This document shows positions 43,865-53,423 of a stretch of 64,000 nucleotides of DNA, piece after piece. The stretch lies in NCBI GenBank assembly GCA_016871495.1, contig VHDF01000007.1, positions 24,218 through 88,217 of the forward strand. The letters run 5' to 3'. The position numbers and the translations under genes were made by a program. This DNA comes from Verrucomicrobiota bacterium. Its GTDB lineage: Bacteria; Verrucomicrobiota; Verrucomicrobiia; Limisphaerales; VHDF01. The notes under the pieces are model-generated. The model worked only from the letters and a program-made list of their open reading frames with translations, was not told the origin of the DNA and made no database searches. Position 1 is the first letter of the stretch. Each line of letters begins with the position of its first letter.

Positions 43865-46800
43865 TCACGGATTCTCGACGATTCGGTAGAATCGTTGCGC
43901 GCGAGCCCTGACCGGACCCTCCCCGATGCTGGACGTTTCCCCCGTGGCGGTGACGGTGGACAACACCCGCCACTCGGCCTGCAACAAATCGTCCTTGCTC
44001 TGGACCTGGTAACTCACGCCGGCACGCGAGGTCCAATGGAGCCTGATGGATCCGTCAGGCTCCACCGTTGCTCTCAAAGCGGGCCCTGCGGACCCGCTCA
44101 CCACCACGACGATGGAGAGAGTGGATGATTGGGGGGGAGTTCCGTTGTCCGTCGCTCTCGCCACCAGGGTGAAGGAGCCTGGCTGGGTTGGGCGCCACGT
44201 CAACCGGCCCGTGTCTCGATCGATCGCCGCGCCAGCCGGTGCAGGCGCGTCCAAGCTGAAGCGAACCGTTTGGCCAGGATTGGGATCGAGCGCGGTCAAT
44301 GGGATCACAAGTTCGATTCCGACCACCGCGTTTTGCGTCGGGACGGGATTGAACACAGGCGGCCCATGGAGACCGGGTGCATTCGCCGCCCCAGGAGTGG
44401 CTACTGAAACCAGCTTTCGCTCGAAACCTTGTCCATCCGGGACCGAGGCCATCGCCGAGTTGGGTGGGACACCGGCATACTCAAGGTAGTCGAGCACCGC
44501 CTGAGCTCCCGATTGCAACCGGCTCAGGACCACGGCCCCTGCGGGCAGGCCGAGTCTAAAGTTCGCGTGCAGCGACGCCGGAGTGGTTTCAGCAGGCTCA
44601 CCATCGGCAAACACGAGCAAAGTGGTTCCTGGCGCGAGAGTGGTCCCGGGCGGAAAAGCCCATGGGCTGGGGAGATCAAAACTCGATCCGAGAAACAATC
44701 CCTCGAGATTCGCGACAGTCGTTCCCGCGTTGATCAACTCGATCCAAGGCTCGCGTTCACCGTTCGCGTCCGTGATTCCGGCGGTGTTGTTGGGCAGTAA
44801 CTCGTTGATCCAAACTTCAGGGAAGGCGGGGAGCGACGCGGCAATGCTGTTCGTTTCGCCTGGGGTGACCGACGCAATCGAGCCTCCCACCAAATTCAAA
44901 GTTGCGCCGAAGACCACGTCGCTGCTTGTGGCGTTGACTTGATGCACTTCCACCGCAAAGACATTGGTTCCGGCCACCAGGGCGTTCGCGGGAAGGGTAA
45001 TCGGCCCCACCCATCCGGCATCCCCAACCGCGTTTTTGGGGTTGAGGAAGTCAAATCCAATGGTGTTGAAATCCACGGGTCCGGGATCGATGCCCTGCCG
45101 GTGAACTTCGACTCCGTTCAGGTAAAAAACGGCGCCATCATCGATGATGTTGCTCAGCACCAAAGAAGCGCCCTTCGGCACGGTGGGCAGCACGAAACGG
45201 GTCCGGAAATAGTAGGTGTTTTGACCGATCGTCAATGCGGTGCTCTTCGGGGCCGGCAACGCCGCGGTTTCCACGTAATGCAGGGCGCGTCCCTGTGGCC
45301 AGGGGCCATCATTGAACGCGGAATTCTTCCAAGAGGCTTCCAGCGGTCCGGCTTGATAATACTTCCAAATGCCGTTGATGGCGATGAGGTCCCGGGGTCC
45401 GGTGTAGTTCTCGGCTACACCCCAGTTGGCGACGCGCGCCCTGGATTGCGTCGGATCGATCACCTGAAGCGAAGTGCCCCCGTTGGAAGCCTGCGCCGGC
45501 CACGGTGCGGAGGCGCGAAAGACCACCCGATCCAAAACCGCACCCGAATCACCGGGAGCCATCAACCGCAAATCGTCTTCGCTGGCTCCCAACGATCCTG
45601 TCCAAACCCCCGCTAACAAGGGCTTGGTGCCATGCGCGGCGCGGAACGCGGTTGCATCGCGCGCCACGGATAGGATCCCGCCGGGGTTCAACCGGCTGCC
45701 TGAAGGGAAGACGAAGTTGAGGGATCGACCCGACAGACGGTAACCCGAGAGATCCCAAGCGGTGACCGCCGAGGCATTGTGAAGTTCGATGAACTCACCG
45801 CCAAGGGATGAACGATACAGCACCTCGTTGAATCCCACTTTGAACTTTGGATGCACCGTCACGGTAAAGGATTTCGAATCCGCCACGCCGCCCCCCGGCA
45901 GATCGGTAACCTGGATGGTGATGCGGTTGGTGGACGCGCCGGCGTCCGCCGGCACATTCCACTCGAATGCTCCCGTCGCGGAATCAATGGAGGCGCCGCT
46001 GGGGGCGCCTGCCGCCAGGGAAAACACCAAAGGTTGTGGTGGAAGATCGAGATCGGTGGCAGCGGAGATGAAGTTCAGGCGAGTGCCTTCCTCCAAGTTG
46101 AAATCGCCAATGGCCGCCAGCTTGGCCGGCTGATTGACCTCGTTCACGGCCAGACCGAAAGAACGCGTGCTGCTCAATGATCCGCCGGTCTTCTCCGTCA
46201 CTCGAACAAGAATAATATGGCTCGAGGGACCTTGCGTTTCGTCCGGCGTCCAAGTGATCAACCCCGAGTTGGCGTCGATGCTGAGTCCCGGAGGCGGATT
46301 GCCGTCGAGAGCATAACTGAGAGCGGCGTTTGCGTCGTCGGGATCTGCCGCCTTGACCTGGTATCTGAACGTTGTGTTCTCATCCACCGTTTGAGCCTGA
46401 ATCGCCTCGATCAACGGTGGATTATCGACTTCATTCACGGTGATGTTCACTTGGGCGGTGGTGGAAAGCGGCGGATTCCCATCGTCACGGATCAGGACTC
46501 GAATCACATGGCTCCCCGGTCCATCGGTTTCCGTCGGGGTCCAAGCAAGATCTCCCGTGGCTGCATCCAGCTCGAGTCCTGCGGGCGTAGGTGGAACCAG
46601 TTCGTAGCGCAAGACGTTCACAGGTAGATCCGGATCAATGGCCTGCACGCGGACCCGGAGCGCTTGACCTTCGTCCACCGTGATCAACGTGGTCGGGCTC
46701 GCCACGGGCGGACGGTTGGCTTCTGCGACGGTGAGCGCGACGCTTTGCACCGAGGTGCGCGCGGGGATGCCGTTGTCCGAAACCCGGACCAGGATCGAAT

Positions 46801-49800
46801 AGACGCCTGGCCCTTGGTTTTCCTCTGGAATCCACTGAAAACGGCCCGTCCGGGCGTCGATGGCCGCTCCCGGAGGCGCCCCGGCACCCAGGCTGAAGGA
46901 GAGGGTTTGCCCCGCGTCGGGGTCGGAGGCCACCGCTGTAAAAACCAGGGCGCTCATTTCCACTCCGGATTGCGCGGGGATGGCGGCGAGGTTGGGCGGG
47001 CGATTGCCGCCGCTCAGGAAATTGGCGGCACGAGGGGTTGCAATTTCGAAGGGCAACACACCGTCCGTCGAACCATCGGGAAAGCGTCCTGAGCTGACGT
47101 CACTCGTTTGGGGGCCATAAGTGAGATCGTTGACCAATTGATCATCCGGTCCGAAGACGCCGAGGTAACCGCCCGACTGGGCAAGCCGGAAATTCACGTG
47201 CAAGTCGAGACGGGTGGATTGGTTCTGCTTCGGTTCGTTGTCGGCCCACACGAGCAAGTATCCCCCGGGCGGAATGACGTAACCGGGCGGGATGATGAAT
47301 TTACTTACATTGGTGGCCTCATCGGTCAGGCGGTAACTGGTGAGATCCAGGCTGGTCGTGCCGCCGTTATGCAACTCGAACCAATCGTCGCGAGCGCCAT
47401 CAGCGGGGTCGGTGATGGAGTTGGTGTTGCTTGCCATGAACTCGTTGATGACCAGCTTGACGGAGGGGAATGCGGTGTTGTTGGGAGTGCCGAGGGTGAC
47501 GGCGCTGAAAGCGCGCCGGTCTCGAGGTTCACCGTCTGGAAAACTGCCGAAACTTCTTCCGGGAGTTAATTGGCGATAATCGATGTAATCGATCACCGCC
47601 GGTGTGAGGCCGGGACCTTGACGGCGGACCAGCGCGACAGAGCCATTCGTCGGTCCCACCCGAAAATTGGCATGCAACGCGGCGGCGGTGGATTGTTGAG
47701 TCTGGCCATCCAGCCACACCACTAGAAATCCTTTCGGCGCGATGGTTGTGCCGTTGGGGAACGGCCACTGGGTGAGATTCGTGTAATCGGGCGCGAGGAA
47801 AAGCCCGGTAAGATCCACGGTCTCGGTCCCGGCATTGTAAAGCTCCACAAACGATTCCCGTTCCCCCGCGTTATCGGTCGGACCCGCGACATTCGAGGGG
47901 AGCACCTCATTCAGCCACACCTCGGGAAACAAGGGGAGCCCGAAGCTCAGGCTGTTCGCGCGTCCGGGCGTCGCCAGAATACTATCGTTGGTTGCCGCCG
48001 CGGTCCAATTACCCACTCGATACGCTCCGAGCGAAGCATCGATCAACTGCAGCGAGGGTCCCCCTCCATCGGGAGTTTTTGGCCAGGGGCCCTCGTCATC
48101 GTAGCGCACGTCACTGATGAGAGTGCCGCTCCCGCCGGCGCCGGGCTTCACGAGCCGCAAGTGCTCGCCTCCATTATCGAGATTGCCGGGGAACTCGTCA
48201 AAGACGGGAATGGTGTTGCCGTAGGCGGTGGCAAAGCCCCTGCGATTACTCACCAGCAGCATATAACCGTTTCGCGGCACGATCGCGCCTTCGGGGAAGG
48301 TGTAGCCCGCGCCCTCCAGCCGGTAACCCGACAGATCGAAGGGCGTAGTGGAGGAGGCGTTATAAAGCTCGATGAAGGAAGCGTTCGGGCGATTGGGATT
48401 GTATTGAATCTCATGGATGACGACCTGGCCCGCGGGATTCAGCACGGTCCCGGTGTAAGTCACATTCACGACCGCGGGTGCGTTCGTCAGCGGCACTCCG
48501 CGGCCATCGACTCCGGAGATGGCCAGCCGGTTGTTGGCCTGGGTCAGCGGAATCACCATTGAAAAATTGCGCGGGCTGGTCCAGGTCACCGGATAGGGAA
48601 TCCCGTTGACCTCAAGGGTGGCGGCATTGAACGGTGCCATGCCCGTCACGGTCACGGTGGGAGAGGAAGTGGTCACATCCGCGCCGTTGTTGCTCGTGAT
48701 GGCGAGGACATTGGTGTCGTTGCGCCCGATTTGGGTGACCAGATAGTTGCGGCGCGAGTTGATGTAACTATAGATCGCGTTCGTCGGTCCCAGGCCGGTG
48801 ATCCCGTTTTGGATCAGGGCATTCCGGCGGAAGGCGATCTGAGGGGAGTAATTCTCGACTAACAATGGCCCGGTCACCGCGTCGAAGTGAGCACGCCATA
48901 AAGCACGGCGAAAAGCGTTGTCGTTGAAAAAACGCGTCGCGATGGGGTCCTGGCTGCTGCCTCCCAAAGTCCCAGCTCCGGGTGGATCTGTGGGGGGATT
49001 GCCCAACCCGAGCACGAAATCGATGTCCCACGGGATCAATTTCCAGCGTTCCCCGGGAACCTTGTAGGCATACATGTTCTGGCCGACGTTGAAGTTCCAC
49101 GAGTCCCAGTTGCCGAGAATCCGATGGAAGGCGAAGACCCGCATCCACTCCTCCATGTCCGCCAATTGGAGCATGCGTGCCGTGTAATCCGTCGTCGCGT
49201 TGGCCGCCGCCACCAACTCGAACACATTCGTCAGGTTGTTCGCGGTTCCGTCCCTGGGTCGCCGCTGCCAGTTCCATCGATAACGCCCCCGCTTGAGGGA
49301 ACCTCCGCTGTTGAAGCGATCCAACGTGGCCTGGGTCGCGTCGAAAGCTCGATTGTCGTCCTGAAATTCGAACCAGATCGAGATCTTGTGCAAATCCCCC
49401 TCGCCGCCCAACCCGGGGAACTGGCTCTCGGCGTAATAGTGATTCGGCTGTTCGAGATCCTCGGAAATGTTCTGATGCTGCTGTCCGTTCCGGTAAACCC
49501 GGACGAAATGCGCGTGCAAATAGGGAATGCCCAACTTTTGACCGATCCAAGCCGAGATGCGGCTGCGCACGCCGGATTCCTCGCTTCCACCGTTGCCCGT
49601 GGAACCAAACACCCGGTCGGCAACCCCCAGCAGCATCTCATCCCGCGGCACCGTCACCGCGTAATCACCCCCACCGCCGTGAAAGGGACTTCCCTTGTCG
49701 CGAAACCCCGCGTTGTAGATCACGCGGTGGTTTCCATAAATCAGGGTGCAATCGCGGAAAGTATTATCCAAGGCATTGTTGCGGCGGCTTTGCGTCAGTT

Positions 49801-52800
49801 GAGTATTCCAAAGGTGATAGTGACCAAAAGTGCCGGAGGGCAGCGGATCATCCCAGCGAATCAATCCTTCGCGCGAGGGAAGCGAAACGGGCAGAATTCC
49901 GCCCGGGGCTGGAAAAGTGGAGCTCGCGCGATCGGCGGCCCCGTCCTGAGCGATGATCACAAATCCGACCAGGGTTCCGGCACTTCGGCCTGAAATCTGA
50001 GCCGAATACACGCCGTCACCGGCCACCTCGTCTCCATTGAATCCGTCGTCGCGCATGGAAATGTCGGGACCGTACGTCAAAGTAGGCTCCACTCGGAAAC
50101 GCAACGACAAGGCGCCGAATCCATCCGGGTCGGACACCCGGCACGTCACCAGCACCGGCTGGTTGGCGCGCGGCAATGCCGGGGTATGGGTCACATCGAA
50201 GATGGCCGGCCCGGCGTTGGCCACGAGCTTGCTGTTCGGACGTCCCGGTGTGCCCAACGCCTCGGGAACCGTCATCCTCGCCGGCAATTCGATGTAGCTC
50301 CCGCGCGTGCGGAACAGCACTTCCGGCCAGCCCGCCAGCCAGCGAACCCTGGCCCGAATCGTCGCCGTGTTTCCCGAAGCAATGCCTGCGGCACCACTGA
50401 CAATGTTAACCCGGATCGCATTGACCCCGGTATCTCCGTCGCCCTGCGCGATGACATGCAGGCATTGGCTGCCTTCAAACGCTCCGGTGGACCGGACGCT
50501 GGACAAGCTATGGTTGCCGGAGATGCTCCAACCGGTCTGTCCACTTTCAAAGCCCGTGTTCACGATGAGATTCGTGCTGCCCACCTTGAAGATCTCCACA
50601 TTGTCGATCAGGCATTCCCCGGCGCCGAGCATCGAAATGCGGAAACGATTCGGAGCATGGGACGAAGCTCCGTTGTCCAGAGGTCCGGTGAATTCGACCA
50701 ATTCCCACTTCGATTTTTGGGTCTCATCCGAATCCGCCCAATTCGACGCCCGCAAGGGATCCGCGTCGGGATCGGTCAACTCCAGACTCGACCCGCCTCC
50801 ATCCGAATAATAGCCCCAGCGCCCCCCGCCGTAATAGGCCGTCTCGGCGACGGTCGCGAAGGCCACATTGGTGACGAGGGCTCCGATCGCATTCGTCGAA
50901 ACGATCACAATCGGCTTGGCGAGGGCCACATGGTCTCGCGAGTCACTGAGGGAGCCGCTGAAATCTCCCACCGAATTCGCCGGGGTCAAATGAGGGTGTT
51001 TCGAACGTAATCGTGCCGCATCTTTGGCCACGACCAGGTACTGTCCCGGAGACAATCGAATGCCCGCGGGAATCTCGAATCCCACCCCGCGCGTCAGCCG
51101 CCACCCGCTCAGATCCACCACCGTCGTGCCGCGATTGAAAAACTCCAGGTATTCATCAGCGCGGTCACCCGAGATCGGATGATACATGATCTCATTCAAC
51201 ACGATGTCCTCCTGCCGCCACGGCGCGTTGGCGGCCCCCGGCGTGACCAGGCTCAAGCGACGCATCGTGGATGCACCGTCGGGGGACCTCCCGCTCGACA
51301 CCCCGTTCTCCTGGCCGCCAAACCGGACAGCGTCGATCACCTGTTCCTTGCGCGGATCAAACAGGTAGAGGGTCTCCCCGGCCGCGTTCAAACGGAATCC
51401 AAGCTGATTCTGATCCCAGGCCAGGAACCCTCGTGCCGACAGCGTGGTCCCTGGCGGCAAGACGAACCGGTTTGTGCTCGGATCATCGGTCAGGATGCAG
51501 CCGGAAAGATCCACGGGCGTGTTGCCTCGATTGTAGAGCTCCACGAAATCGAGCTGGGGATCGTCGGTGTGCGCCAGAAACTCATTGATGAAAACACTGC
51601 GGTAAGGTTTGGCTCGAACCGCTTCCATGGCGCCGGGAGTGCCTCCCACGCGTTCACTCGCAGCCCACGCGCGAGGATCGTCCTCACCGTAACTGGGGCG
51701 GGCGAGCACCAGGGAATGCCCGGCTCCGTCGGCCGCCTCCGGCCAGGGAGGGTTGGCACCGAAGGTCAGTTCCAGCCTAATCGCGTCCACGTGGTCTCTC
51801 AATCGCAACAACTCGCCATCGTTGTTCAATTCCCCCTCGTAAGGCCCAAGCACACCGGAAATCCCATAAGCCTTCCGCACCGCTTCCGGATTCTCCGCAA
51901 TGACAAGAAAACCCGCAGCAGGGATTTTCGTTCCCGCCGGGAATTTGTAATCCACCGCACCGCTCAACCTCCAACCCGTGAGGTCCTCAAAAACAGGGCC
52001 CGTGTTGTAAATCTCTATGAATTCCAGCGAATTCGTGTTTCCCGGTACTGGAGCGGGATGATAGTGAATCTCCGAAAATACCAGGCCGGTGCGGCGGCTC
52101 GAAGGCCCGAGCGGTTCCCGCTCGGGCCGGTAAGTCCCGGCCGAGGAATTCTTCGTCGGACCGAATTCGAGAAATTCCGCGGTGGCGGTTTCATTCGGAT
52201 TTTGGCTGCACACCACCAACCCCAACTGAATCGAGGCAGGCATGGTTATCTCAGCCGTGCCCAACTGAATCCAGGCTTCGCCATTATGGCTGCCAAAACC
52301 GGTGTATTGATTGCCCGCCCGGCGCAAACGCAAATAGGTCCAGGGATAATTGGGCGGAAAATCGCCTGGCGGCGAGAGGACGGCGGAACGCACACCCGGT
52401 GTGGCCCGCGTTTCGAAAAAACAACCCAACTGCGGGGACGACGCAAAAACGCCCGCGAAGGGCGCATTGGTATCGGTGGCCGTCCGCGCCATCAAGCCGG
52501 CATGCACGAACGGACTGCTCGCCGTCACAGTGGCGACCCTCACCTGCACGTCGAAATTACCCGAACGATTCTGCCAGGCGAATTGGAACTGGTCCCCCGT
52601 GCCCCCTAAATCCGCCCCCCCGCCCGTCAGCGTGAACGTGTCGGCCGAAATGCGCACGGTGGGACCGGAAGCGATCCCGACGCCCTCCGGCAAAAACTCC
52701 ATGGCACGAAATGCCGCCACCCCACCGGCGCCAATGAGATTGGGCGGCTCGGCCAAATCGGACACACTGCGGGCCGTGATTTGATACGTTTGCCCGAACG

Positions 52801-53095
52801 AGAGGGTGGAGACGGCCAAGAGCACAATCTGAGAATTCGTGCCGAGGAACGAGGCGCCGGTTACCTGAATGCCGCCATTGACCGTGTAGTTGGCCGCGGT
52901 CGTGGCCGGCCCCGTGGCCAAGGGTTCGGAAAAATAAAGCCTGATCTCGTTGGCCCCCAGATTGGCGGCCCGATTCAGAACCGGTGGGACGACGTCCGGA
53001 TCCGCGGCGAACACCCGCGGAAAGCAGGCGCAGACCACAACGCAAAACACCCATCCGATCACCGGTTTCAAACCCAGGCGCGACTTCAATTTCAT
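43865..53095 (-). CDS. Giant secreted multidomain protein with LTD and CotH domains
   Basis: 3,076 residues from ATG 53095, which opens a clear signal peptide (about 1-30); the track-length frame upstream is not signal-like. Rough layout: SbsA/Ig-like domain (33-110), laminin-G-like or DUF1349-like region (150-310), lamin-tail domains near 340, 500 and 630, carbohydrate-binding-like region (780-1000), CotH kinase-like domain (1075-1450, with WKLIPWDIDFVLG), lamin-tail domains near 1555, 1720 and 1880, four cadherin/He_PIG domains (2030-2420), a lamin-tail domain near 2420, a galactose-binding-like module (2565-2740), a lamin-tail domain near 2760, a fifth He_PIG (2915-3000), and a C-terminal GSIRLHWTSRAGVSYQVQS domain common in verrucomicrobia. 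It may be a surface adhesin or protein kinase-like modifier. There are no frameshifts or stops. Confidence 0.92.
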   Translation of the reverse strand: MKLKSRLGLKPVIGWVFCVVVCACFPRVFAADPDVVPPVLNRAANLGANEIRLYFSEPLATGPATTAANYTVNGGIQVTGASFLGTNSQIVLLAVSTLSFGQTYQITARSVSDLAEPPNLIGAGGVAAFRAMEFLPEGVGIASGPTVRISADTFTLTGGGADLGGTGDQFQFAWQNRSGNFDVQVRVATVTASSPFVHAGLMARTATDTNAPFAGVFASSPQLGCFFETRATPGVRSAVLSPPGDFPPNYPWTYLRLRRAGNQYTGFGSHNGEAWIQLGTAEITMPASIQLGLVVCSQNPNETATAEFLEFGPTKNSSAGTYRPEREPLGPSSRRTGLVFSEIHYHPAPVPGNTNSLEFIEIYNTGPVFEDLTGWRLSGAVDYKFPAGTKIPAAGFLVIAENPEAVRKAYGISGVLGPYEGELNNDGELLRLRDHVDAIRLELTFGANPPWPEAADGAGHSLVLARPSYGEDDPRAWAASERVGGTPGAMEAVRAKPYRSVFINEFLAHTDDPQLDFVELYNRGNTPVDLSGCILTDDPSTNRFVLPPGTTLSARGFLAWDQNQLGFRLNAAGETLYLFDPRKEQVIDAVRFGGQENGVSSGRSPDGASTMRRLSLVTPGAANAPWRQEDIVLNEIMYHPISGDRADEYLEFFNRGTTVVDLSGWRLTRGVGFEIPAGIRLSPGQYLVVAKDAARLRSKHPHLTPANSVGDFSGSLSDSRDHVALAKPIVIVSTNAIGALVTNVAFATVAETAYYGGGRWGYYSDGGGSSLELTDPDADPLRASNWADSDETQKSKWELVEFTGPLDNGASSHAPNRFRISMLGAGECLIDNVEIFKVGSTNLIVNTGFESGQTGWSISGNHSLSSVRSTGAFEGSQCLHVIAQGDGDTGVNAIRVNIVSGAAGIASGNTATIRARVRWLAGWPEVLFRTRGSYIELPARMTVPEALGTPGRPNSKLVANAGPAIFDVTHTPALPRANQPVLVTCRVSDPDGFGALSLRFRVEPTLTYGPDISMRDDGFNGDEVAGDGVYSAQISGRSAGTLVGFVIIAQDGAADRASSTFPAPGGILPVSLPSREGLIRWDDPLPSGTFGHYHLWNTQLTQSRRNNALDNTFRDCTLIYGNHRVIYNAGFRDKGSPFHGGGGDYAVTVPRDEMLLGVADRVFGSTGNGGSEESGVRSRISAWIGQKLGIPYLHAHFVRVYRNGQQHQNISEDLEQPNHYYAESQFPGLGGEGDLHKISIWFEFQDDNRAFDATQATLDRFNSGGSLKRGRYRWNWQRRPRDGTANNLTNVFELVAAANATTDYTARMLQLADMEEWMRVFAFHRILGNWDSWNFNVGQNMYAYKVPGERWKLIPWDIDFVLGLGNPPTDPPGAGTLGGSSQDPIATRFFNDNAFRRALWRAHFDAVTGPLLVENYSPQIAFRRNALIQNGITGLGPTNAIYSYINSRRNYLVTQIGRNDTNVLAITSNNGADVTTSSPTVTVTGMAPFNAATLEVNGIPYPVTWTSPRNFSMVIPLTQANNRLAISGVDGRGVPLTNAPAVVNVTYTGTVLNPAGQVVIHEIQYNPNRPNASFIELYNASSTTPFDLSGYRLEGAGYTFPEGAIVPRNGYMLLVSNRRGFATAYGNTIPVFDEFPGNLDNGGEHLRLVKPGAGGSGTLISDVRYDDEGPWPKTPDGGGPSLQLIDASLGAYRVGNWTAAATNDSILATPGRANSLSFGLPLFPEVWLNEVLPSNVAGPTDNAGERESFVELYNAGTETVDLTGLFLAPDYTNLTQWPFPNGTTIAPKGFLVVWLDGQTQQSTAAALHANFRVGPTNGSVALVRRQGPGLTPAVIDYIDYRQLTPGRSFGSFPDGEPRDRRAFSAVTLGTPNNTAFPSVKLVINEFMASNTNSITDPADGARDDWFELHNGGTTSLDLTSYRLTDEATNVSKFIIPPGYVIPPGGYLLVWADNEPKQNQSTRLDLHVNFRLAQSGGYLGVFGPDDQLVNDLTYGPQTSDVSSGRFPDGSTDGVLPFEIATPRAANFLSGGNRPPNLAAIPAQSGVEMSALVFTAVASDPDAGQTLSFSLGAGAPPGAAIDARTGRFQWIPEENQGPGVYSILVRVSDNGIPARTSVQSVALTVAEANRPPVASPTTLITVDEGQALRVRVQAIDPDLPVNVLRYELVPPTPAGLELDAATGDLAWTPTETDGPGSHVIRVLIRDDGNPPLSTTAQVNITVNEVDNPPLIEAIQAQTVDENTTFRYQVKAADPDDANAALSYALDGNPPPGLSIDANSGLITWTPDETQGPSSHIILVRVTEKTGGSLSSTRSFGLAVNEVNQPAKLAAIGDFNLEEGTRLNFISAATDLDLPPQPLVFSLAAGAPSGASIDSATGAFEWNVPADAGASTNRITIQVTDLPGGGVADSKSFTVTVHPKFKVGFNEVLYRSSLGGEFIELHNASAVTAWDLSGYRLSGRSLNFVFPSGSRLNPGGILSVARDATAFRAAHGTKPLLAGVWTGSLGASEDDLRLMAPGDSGAVLDRVVFRASAPWPAQASNGGTSLQVIDPTQSRARVANWGVAENYTGPRDLIAINGIWKYYQAGPLEASWKNSAFNDGPWPQGRALHYVETAALPAPKSTALTIGQNTYYFRTRFVLPTVPKGASLVLSNIIDDGAVFYLNGVEVHRQGIDPGPVDFNTIGFDFLNPKNAVGDAGWVGPITLPANALVAGTNVFAVEVHQVNATSSDVVFGATLNLVGGSIASVTPGETNSIAASLPAFPEVWINELLPNNTAGITDANGEREPWIELINAGTTVANLEGLFLGSSFDLPSPWAFPPGTTLAPGTTLLVFADGEPAETTPASLHANFRLGLPAGAVVLSRLQSGAQAVLDYLEYAGVPPNSAMASVPDGQGFERKLVSVATPGAANAPGLHGPPVFNPVPTQNAVVGIELVIPLTALDPNPGQTVRFSLDAPAPAGAAIDRDTGRLTWRPTQPGSFTLVARATDNGTPPQSSTLSIVVVVSGSAGPALRATVEPDGSIRLHWTSRAGVSYQVQSKDDLLQAEWRVLSTVTATGETSSIGEGPVRARAQRFYRIVENP

Positions 53096-53196
53096 TGGTA
53101 ACCGGAGCCTAGCAAGAACGTTACCAATTACACGCTCAGAAATGGGCAAGGTGGACGGTGCATCCACCGGTTGTCGATGATGGGCGCGAGCGGAAG

Positions 53197-53285
53197 CGCC
53201 GCTTCAGGGCGTGTCTTCAAAGGGGCATGGCAGGTTCAACGGGCGAGGGTGCTGCCAGGGCGAAGGCATTCAACCAGGGCGGGCC
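53197..53285. repeat. Family F repeat, copy 2
   Basis: An 89-bp block matching 18147..18235, preceded by GATGGGCGCGAGCGGAAGCG. It is two bases from family A copy 3, so repeat DNA fills the gap 53096..53421 from the giant gene's start to the glutamine synthetase-like stop. I see no clear promoter for the giant gene in it. Confidence 0.6.
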
Positions 53286-53287
53286 TC

Positions 53288-53423
53288 AGCCCGGATATTT
53301 CATACTCAGCTTGAATCCGCGACAGTATGCCGCGTGAGGGCACGCGGCCTACAATCGCGCCTGCCTCTGTGTTTGTAGGCCCGGTGTCCTCACCGGGCGT
53401 CCCGTGCATGAAACATCCGGGCT
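53288..53423. repeat. Family A MITE-like element, copy 3
   Basis: 136 bp with the best-preserved terminal inverted repeats of the family, AGCCCGGATATTTCAT and ATGAAACATCCGGGCT. It has the same two internal hairpins as the copies at 6577 and 8480. Its right end overlaps the TAG stop codon of the glutamine synthetase-like gene (53422..53424) by two bases. Confidence 0.78.
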
